From Aliivibrio fischeri (GTDB lineage: Bacteria; Pseudomonadota; Gammaproteobacteria; Enterobacterales; Vibrionaceae): 64,000 nt of DNA. Numbering within the stretch: the first letter of the stretch is position 1; the number at the start of each line of letters is the position of its first letter. Below the pieces are notes generated by a model. It saw only the letters and a program-made list of their open reading frames with translations. It had not been told where the DNA came from and did no database searches. Position numbers and translations under genes: made by a program. This document shows positions 58,749 to 64,000 of the stretch, one piece after another. The stretch covers positions 931,724 through 995,723 of the forward strand of contig NZ_WOBR01000004.1 in the NCBI RefSeq assembly GCF_009727955.1, given 5' to 3'.

Positions 58749-60593
58749 ATGAGTTTTCCATTTAATGATGAATTTAAAGAAATAATAGAGATTTCTGGCG
58801 AGAAAAATAAAGTCATTCATAATGAAGAAGCAAACTCGCTCCTATTATCCCTTGATTCATATAGCCATGACATAAAAATGGAAGTACTACGCCGTATTTC
58901 CTTTATTAAGTGGATCAAACCTCGCTTAAAGGGTGGCTGGACACAAAAAAACTTAAATCCTCTTATTGATAATGCCGCTACACAATTAAAAATGGTGGCC
59001 CCTAAATGGCGAACTCTTGCTGAATGGCATAAAAATTACCATTCAAGCGGGAATGATATCTCCTCTTTAATCCCAAAGCACTCAAGTAAAGGTAATATTC
59101 AACAGCATACTGATAGCGATTTTTTGATAAAAAAAGCAATTAACGAAAAATATTTAACATTAACCCGATGTTCTATCAGTCAAACTTTTAAGTACTATTG
59201 TGATTTAGTAATAATAGAAAACCGTTCTTTGCCTGAAAATCAAATCAAATCTGTCAGTCAACGTACTTTTTACAACCGAATCAATGCGCTACCTAAATAT
59301 GATGTAGCTTTAAAGCGGTATGGTAAACGATATGCTGATATTAATTACCGAACCGTAGATAAAATGGTAAATGTCACAAGACCTTTAGAGCGAGTAGAAA
59401 TAGATCACACACCTCTTGATTTAATCTTACTTGATGACAACTTAGAGATACCATTAGGTCGTCCATACCTAACAATTTTAATCGATAGTTATAGCAAATG
59501 CATTGTCGGCTATAACCTTAGCTTTAGGCATCCTAGCTTTGAATCTATTCGTCACGCTTTTTGCAATGCCTGCCTTGATAAATCATCTATTACACAACAA
59601 TACCCTCACCTTCAACAGGATTGGCCTATTTCTGGAAAAATTGAAAATCTTGTTGTAGATAATGGTGCTGAGTTCTGGAGTAACAGTTTAGAAGATAGCC
59701 TACGCCCCTTCGCTACCAACATTTTATTTAATAAAGTTGGGAAACCATGGATGAAGCCTCTTGTTGAAAAATTTTTTGATGTATTAAATAAAGGCTTGGT
59801 GCATTCACTTCCAGGAACAACTCGCTCAAGAATAGAACAACTTAAGGGTTATAACCCTAAAAAAGATTCCACGATTACATTCAGTTTATTTTTAGAACTA
59901 TTTCATACGTGGATTATTGATATCTATCATATGTCTTCCGATACAAGAGAGACTGCTATTCCTTACTTTAAATGGCAAGAAGGAGTAACAGCCTTACCCC
60001 CTCTCACCTATACAGATGAAGAAGCCCAACAATTACGAATTGAACTTGGGATATTAAATACTCGAACTGTACGTATTGGGGGTATTTTTCTTTATGGATT
60101 ACGTTATGAATCAGAAGAGTTAAATGAATACAGAAAAATTTGGGGGGCTATTGATAAGAATAATCTAACACTAAAAACTAAAACTGACCCTTCTGATATA
60201 TCACATATTTTTGTCTATTTAACTAATGAATCTCGTTATATTAAAGTTCCTTGCATGACAGATATTAGCTATACATCAGGCCTTACGTTATTTCAGCATC
60301 AAACAGCTCAAAAATTACAAAGAACTAAAACAAGATTACAAATAGAACATGAAAAACTCGCTGATTCACGTATGTATGTTGAAAATAGAATTGCGGAAGA
60401 AGTAGAAAAAATCAAATCTAGTAAAAAACGTACTACGAAAACTACCCATGCATCAAAGATAGCTCGGCACCAAGATATTGGTAGCCATACTCAAAAATCG
60501 ATTCAAATATCTAAGGAGCAAAGCGATACCAAAAATGAACATGATGTTTTAAATGGGTGGGATGAACAATTTGATGATTTAGAGGGATTTTGA
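58749..60593 (+). CDS. tnsB: Transposase subunit TnsB (DDE)
   Basis: TnsB binds the end repeats and performs 3' cleavage and strand transfer. From ATG 58749 the protein has 614 residues: helical DNA-binding domains (1-205), an RNase H-like catalytic core with Asp219 (VEIDHTPLD), Asp304 (VVDNGAEFW) and Glu340 (LVEKFFDVLN), that is a D-35-E spacing, then a Mu-like beta-barrel and a basic C-terminal tail (SSKKRTTKT) ending acidic, which in Tn7 contacts TnsC. The triad is complete. The C-terminal stop overlaps the tnsC start by one base. Confidence 0.93.
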   Translation: MSFPFNDEFKEIIEISGEKNKVIHNEEANSLLLSLDSYSHDIKMEVLRRISFIKWIKPRLKGGWTQKNLNPLIDNAATQLKMVAPKWRTLAEWHKNYHSSGNDISSLIPKHSSKGNIQQHTDSDFLIKKAINEKYLTLTRCSISQTFKYYCDLVIIENRSLPENQIKSVSQRTFYNRINALPKYDVALKRYGKRYADINYRTVDKMVNVTRPLERVEIDHTPLDLILLDDNLEIPLGRPYLTILIDSYSKCIVGYNLSFRHPSFESIRHAFCNACLDKSSITQQYPHLQQDWPISGKIENLVVDNGAEFWSNSLEDSLRPFATNILFNKVGKPWMKPLVEKFFDVLNKGLVHSLPGTTRSRIEQLKGYNPKKDSTITFSLFLELFHTWIIDIYHMSSDTRETAIPYFKWQEGVTALPPLTYTDEEAQQLRIELGILNTRTVRIGGIFLYGLRYESEELNEYRKIWGAIDKNNLTLKTKTDPSDISHIFVYLTNESRYIKVPCMTDISYTSGLTLFQHQTAQKLQRTKTRLQIEHEKLADSRMYVENRIAEEVEKIKSSKKRTTKTTHASKIARHQDIGSHTQKSIQISKEQSDTKNEHDVLNGWDEQFDDLEGF

Positions 60594-61603
60594 TGCACAC
60601 TTTATCTTCGACTCAAAAAGAACAACTCATCAACTTTAATCAATGCTTTATTGAGTATCCAATAATTACTCATATCTACTCTATTTTTAATGATTTACGA
60701 ATGAATCAAGGTTTAGGTGCAGAACCACAATGTATGCTCTTACTTGGTGATACTGGTTCAGGTAAGTCAGCACTCGTTAATAACTATCTGTTACAACAAC
60801 CGTCATCAAATTCTTCTGCACTCAGTTCATTACCCGTGTTACATACACGTATCCCACATAGAGTGAATAACGAACAAACCATGTATCAATTGTTAACTGA
60901 CTTAGGACAATCACCTTCAGGTTCGAGAAGAGCAAAGCGATCTGAGATCGCTCTCGCCGAGGGAGTAGTACGAGCTTTACAACGTAAGAAAACAGAACTC
61001 ATTATTATTAATGAATTCCAAGAACTCATCGAATTTTCAAGTGCTAAAGAACGTCAGAATGTCGCTAACATGCTTAAATACATTAGTGAAGAAGCTAGAG
61101 TATCAATTGTGTTAGTTGGTATGCCCTATGCAGATATTATTGCTGAAGAGCCTCAATGGGGATCTCGCTTAGCATGGAAAACACAAATAGAATACTTTTC
61201 ATTAAAAAATGACATGAAAACATATGTTCAATTCCTAAAAGGCCTAGCAAATCGAATGGGATATGATGAGGTGCCATCACTACACAATAAAGAGCTTGCT
61301 ATTCCACTGTTTTCAATTTGTAGGGGTGAGCTAAGGCAACTTAAGAACTTCTGCTCTGATGCTATGCTAGAAAGCTTTAAGCAAAACAAAAACACACTAA
61401 CTCATGATGTTTTAAGTGCCACTTTCAAATACAAATACCCAACGAAGAAAAATCCATTTGAAATGAATGTAGCTGACGTTCCAATTCAAGAAGTAGAGTC
61501 TTATTCAAAGTATAATCTAAACGCAATGACTGATGATGAACGTCTTACTGCAACTAAGTTTTTCGATGCTATGTCTTTATCTTCACTATTGAGTAAGAGT
61601 TGA
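60593..61603 (+). CDS. tnsC: Transposition regulator ATPase TnsC (short form)
   Basis: TnsC is the AAA+ switch that joins the target complex to the transposase. The start ATG 60593 overlaps the tnsB stop (TGATG) and follows GAGGG. The 336 residues have Walker A GDTGSGKS (52-59), Walker B region LIIINEFQEL, and a sensor-like VLVGMPYAD. It is much shorter than the TnsC of classical Tn7 and close in size to those of CRISPR-associated I-F3 elements. The gene after it is not tnsD. Confidence 0.92.
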   Translation: MHTLSSTQKEQLINFNQCFIEYPIITHIYSIFNDLRMNQGLGAEPQCMLLLGDTGSGKSALVNNYLLQQPSSNSSALSSLPVLHTRIPHRVNNEQTMYQLLTDLGQSPSGSRRAKRSEIALAEGVVRALQRKKTELIIINEFQELIEFSSAKERQNVANMLKYISEEARVSIVLVGMPYADIIAEEPQWGSRLAWKTQIEYFSLKNDMKTYVQFLKGLANRMGYDEVPSLHNKELAIPLFSICRGELRQLKNFCSDAMLESFKQNKNTLTHDVLSATFKYKYPTKKNPFEMNVADVPIQEVESYSKYNLNAMTDDERLTATKFFDAMSLSSLLSKS

Positions 61604-61676
61604 ATTTTTATCAGTATTTATTGATGCTAATTCATTTTGGGACATCTCCATGCTAAAAATCAGATTGACTATATTG

Positions 61677-61699
61677 TCCTACATCAAATAGATGTAGGA
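61677..61699. repeat. Hairpin between tnsC and the first cargo gene
   Basis: TCCTACATC (61677-61685) and GATGTAGGA (61691-61699) form a perfect 9-bp stem with a 5-nt loop between the convergent stops. There is no T run on either side, so termination is possible but not typical. Confidence 0.5.
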
Positions 61700-61744
61700 G
61701 AGGCAAATTGATAATCTTCAATATTTGCTGAAATCCGTTAAGTT

Positions 61745-62488
61745 TTACTGGTCAATCTCGTTTTTCTTACCTTGTACGATACGAACGCAAGCTCTCGCAA
61801 CCACTAGGCAAAGCCCTTCAGCGTCTGTCTTATATGTCAATTTAGACTCAATACTTATGTCAAGCTTACTAATGGCAATTTTGTTATTTGCAATCATTGT
61901 AGAAACAGTCTCTGGTGTGGTGACATAGAAGGTCCAGTTATCAAGCACCATCGTGTCTTTACGCACGCTCTCTTGAATTCGCTGATAGTTTGCCTGCTCA
62001 ACATCAGTTTTATAGAATCCTTCATCTTCACAGCTGTTCCACGTTTCATGTATTTCTCTGATAATTTTCCCATCATCTTCGTTCAGATTAACATAGGCAA
62101 AAATATAAAGATCTGAGTTGTATGCTTTTGTGCCGTTATTGCAGTTGTTTTTCGCATCAAATCCCTCAGATGAACCACAACTAAAGCTTTTATCAGCCCT
62201 CAGTGAGTCCAAAGATTTAATCTGCACGGTAATTTTCTCATCCCGATACGTAAAAACTAGGTCATCTTGGTCACTTTCGTTACGTATGTGATGATACCCA
62301 TCAAAGAATCTAAACCTATCAGGTTGTGTCTGAAGGGTTTTATAAACCATGAACTCTGCGAGATACCCTCTAGTATACGAGTCATGTAATGTAGAGTATG
62401 ACCAAGACCAAAAATCAAGAACTGTACCTAGCGGTGAAGTTTATAAACCAATTGACTCTGAACCATCAAGATTTTCTAACTTGAACAT
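61745..62488 (-). pseudogene. Cargo gene with PD-(D/E)xK-nuclease-like motifs, interrupted by an in-frame stop
   Basis: A well-formed start exists at ATG 62488 with AAGGA upstream, giving MFKLENLDGSESIGL, then TAA (complement of 62442-62444), and the same frame continues TSPLGTVLDFWSWSYSTLHD and on to 61745. The full frame has 248 codons. After the stop an internal ATG at 62350 could start a 201-residue remnant. The remaining motifs LAEF, DQDDLVFTY and VQIKS resemble the Glu, Asp and QxK of PD-(D/E)xK nucleases, so a restriction- or defence-type nuclease is possible. No family is claimed. A simple stop mutation best explains the gap. Confidence 0.6.
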
Positions 62489-62970
62489 AATATTCCTTCT
62501 TTCAATAACAAACGTATTCTGGCAAATTTACCTATAAAAAATAAGCTTAGATATAACAAAATAACTTACTTCGCTTTCTAATTCTACGTATGGTTAAATA
62601 TCTAACGTCAAATTGAATAGCATCCAACTTAGTATACTAAATAGCCATCAAATCAGTAGATGCTCTTTGACTTGATTTCATATAGCAATAGTGAAATGGT
62701 TACTCTTGCCTTTTGCCCGCCATTAGCTGTTGTATCCCAAAATTTGAATTCTATTATTCGCTTTGATACCACTTATAACTCATTTTTGAGCACAAACGCG
62801 TCAGCAACGACCTAACAACAGAAGTGTGTTAGGTCACTTTTCTGATATCCACTAAATTAGATTAGAAAAGTATAGAGGACATATACTATAAATATTCTGG
62901 GGCAAGAACAGCTACCAAAGCGTATTTGATAACTATCAGATCAATTCTAACCTAATACAAATGAGCACAA
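62489..62970. other. Gene-free cargo segment
   Basis: About 480 bp of AT-rich DNA without a credible gene on either strand. It includes a stem GACCTAACA (62809-62817) with TGTTAGGTC (62827-62835), 9-nt loop, downstream of the following minus-strand gene and with no T run. The rest probably holds the promoter of the interrupted cargo gene. Confidence 0.55.
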
Positions 62971-64000
62971 TCAAACACGTATTTTCCTAGATCTAATCAT
63001 ATGCTCTCGAAGGTAATAAGCCCTTGCAGAACCAGTTTCTACAATTCCATTAAGTAGCTCAAGGCATGAGTTATACATTTTCCTATTTAATGCACCTCTA
63101 TTTTCTATTTGAAGATATCGTCCTATCGACATTTCTAAATAATAAGCCGTATTAATTTGCTTACCTATAAGTTCTGAGTTCACAGTGAACTTTGAAGCTA
63201 GAAGATGAATACCTTTATCAAAGAACACACTATGAAAGTGATATATTAAAGACGTTAAAGCTTCAAAAACGTGACTATTGCCAGCAGATTGATTGGCAAA
63301 TTCCAATAAATAGTGTGCCCCTGCCTTCATGTCACGTTCTTCATTAGGATGACCTTGCCAAGGACTATCCGCATACATTAGTCCACGTAATAGCTGATTT
63401 AAATCATTCTGTAGCCCTACATAACGGTCATTGACATCATTCATGGCTATCTTATGTGCCTCTGGTGCTAACAAACTCCAAAGTGACCAGACTGCGTAAT
63501 AATCATCTTCTTTTTCCACTACTACATTATATGAGAGTGTTATAGAATAAATAAAGCTGGGGGCTTTTGAACACCCTAAGACCAATAACTCTTTAAAGGG
63601 CATAAAATTATTATTTCTTGAATAAATAACATGCTCAGAAAGGCAATCTCGCATCTGTTTTTTTATGTCATAATTTATTTTTTCATCACCACTTGAACGA
63701 TGATTCTGATATTCAGTATCAAATACAAAATTCACTAACCTGTTAACCAACTGAATCTGAACATCATCCGTAGTACAATATGGAACCATTAACATTGGTA
63801 AATGAAGAAACCATGAACAATGGCTTTCCAAAGAAATATCGTTAACCGAAAGCTTAAATTTTCCATCAACTAATTCATTGCGAAATGTTGTTATCAGGGC
63901 ATTCCATTTTTCGATAGCTGCTTGCAACTCATCACCTTGTAGATGATAAAACCTACGTACCACACTATCTTCTCTTCGTAACCTGGCGTACTCAACTATT
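62971..64000 (-). CDS. Unrecognised cargo protein (5' end beyond window)
   Basis: The frame stays open to the window edge and encodes at least 343 residues, beginning in-window VEYARLRREDSVVRRFYHLQ. It appears to be mainly alpha-helical, with many aromatic and Leu residues, no signal peptide, no TM segment and no catalytic motif that I recognise. Hydrophilic ends such as REHMIRSRKIRV are seen at the C-terminus. The GTG at 63963 is an internal possible start, but the upstream residues look equally coding. Being cargo of a Tn7-like element, it may belong to a defence system or a further gene set to the right; this is inference from location. Confidence 0.6.
   Translation of the reverse strand, partial: IVEYARLRREDSVVRRFYHLQGDELQAAIEKWNALITTFRNELVDGKFKLSVNDISLESHCSWFLHLPMLMVPYCTTDDVQIQLVNRLVNFVFDTEYQNHRSSGDEKINYDIKKQMRDCLSEHVIYSRNNNFMPFKELLVLGCSKAPSFIYSITLSYNVVVEKEDDYYAVWSLWSLLAPEAHKIAMNDVNDRYVGLQNDLNQLLRGLMYADSPWQGHPNEERDMKAGAHYLLEFANQSAGNSHVFEALTSLIYHFHSVFFDKGIHLLASKFTVNSELIGKQINTAYYLEMSIGRYLQIENRGALNRKMYNSCLELLNGIVETGSARAYYLREHMIRSRKIRV

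Larger units (their letters stand above)
58016..64000 (+). mobile_element. Tn7-like transposon inserted downstream of ffs (tns-proximal end; other end beyond window)
   Basis: Seen: TnsB-site-like repeats start within about 10 bp of the ffs 3' end, then tnsA, tnsB, tnsC in one operon and two cargo genes; no TnsD/TniQ follows tnsC up to 64000. Known: Tn7 relatives put tnsA next to the attachment gene, and ffs, with guaC, yciA and rsmJ, is an attachment site of type I-F3 CRISPR-associated transposons, whose tniQ sits with the cas genes away from tnsABC. TnsC is the short form. Inferred: this is the tns end of such an element. The outer tip is uncertain; it may begin TGATGC at 58016. cas genes, tniQ, array and the distal end are not in this window. 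Confidence 0.8.

Noticed and set aside
62349-62537. Plus-strand ORF opposite the start of the interrupted cargo gene
   Set aside because: No ribosome site, and the minus-strand frame here continues the recognised protein.

Overview
The window looks like chromosome I of an Aliivibrio species (A. fischeri group). The evidence is low GC throughout, a LuxM/AinS-type autoinducer synthase followed by a seven-TM hybrid kinase (ainS-ainR), a Vibrio-style trp operon with separate trpG and trpD and fused trpCF, OmpU-like porins, and a Vibrio-type T6SS. Species was assigned from gene content and recognised protein families, not from any search.

Layout. 1-1658: 3' part of yciK, then rluB on the minus strand. 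1945-5655: ainS-ainR quorum sensing. ainS appears split by a one-base frame change in an A8 run, and ainR contains a 32-bp perfect palindrome. 5714-7247: yciO and rnm (minus). 7256-14357: the trp operon, with a TrpR-type operator, a WW leader peptide and attenuator, then trpE-G-D-CF-B-A. 14587-17894: dicarboxylate/amino-acid symporter, yciB, yciA, yciI and a pilotin-like lipoprotein. 17969-19602: an RNA methyltransferase-like gene and a pseudouridine synthase (minus). 19661-27303: the his operon (minus), with a leader peptide carrying five consecutive His codons, a textbook attenuator, then hisG-D-C-B-H-A-F-IE. A repeat-like insertion lies between hisH and hisA. 27501-30143: two tandem, nearly identical porins (minus). 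30668-34352: dinG, yfcA, priC, ybaM.

34575-54838 is a complete T6SS structural cluster: tssA-B-C-E-F-G-H, a sigma-54 activator (VasH), a previously unlisted 42-residue lipoprotein, an FHA protein, tssJ-K-L-M, a PP2C phosphatase and a Ser/Thr kinase. Hcp, VgrG and PAAR genes are absent, so they must be encoded elsewhere. The usual hcp position between tssC and tssE holds only an inverted repeat with two alternative 3' arms. 54839-57670: a PAS-GGDEF diguanylate cyclase and a DUF481 outer-membrane protein (minus).

The most interesting part is 57904-64000. The 4.5S SRP RNA gene (ffs) is followed at once by the end of a Tn7-like transposon. Three TnsB-site-like repeats precede tnsA-tnsB-tnsC, after which cargo starts and no tnsD/tniQ follows tnsC. 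Insertion at ffs, a short TnsC and a detached TniQ together suggest the tns end of a CRISPR-associated transposon of the type I-F3 kind. The cas genes, tniQ, array and far end would lie past 64000 and are not seen here. The first cargo gene has PD-(D/E)xK-nuclease-like motifs and an in-frame stop at codon 16. The second is unrecognised and runs off the window edge.
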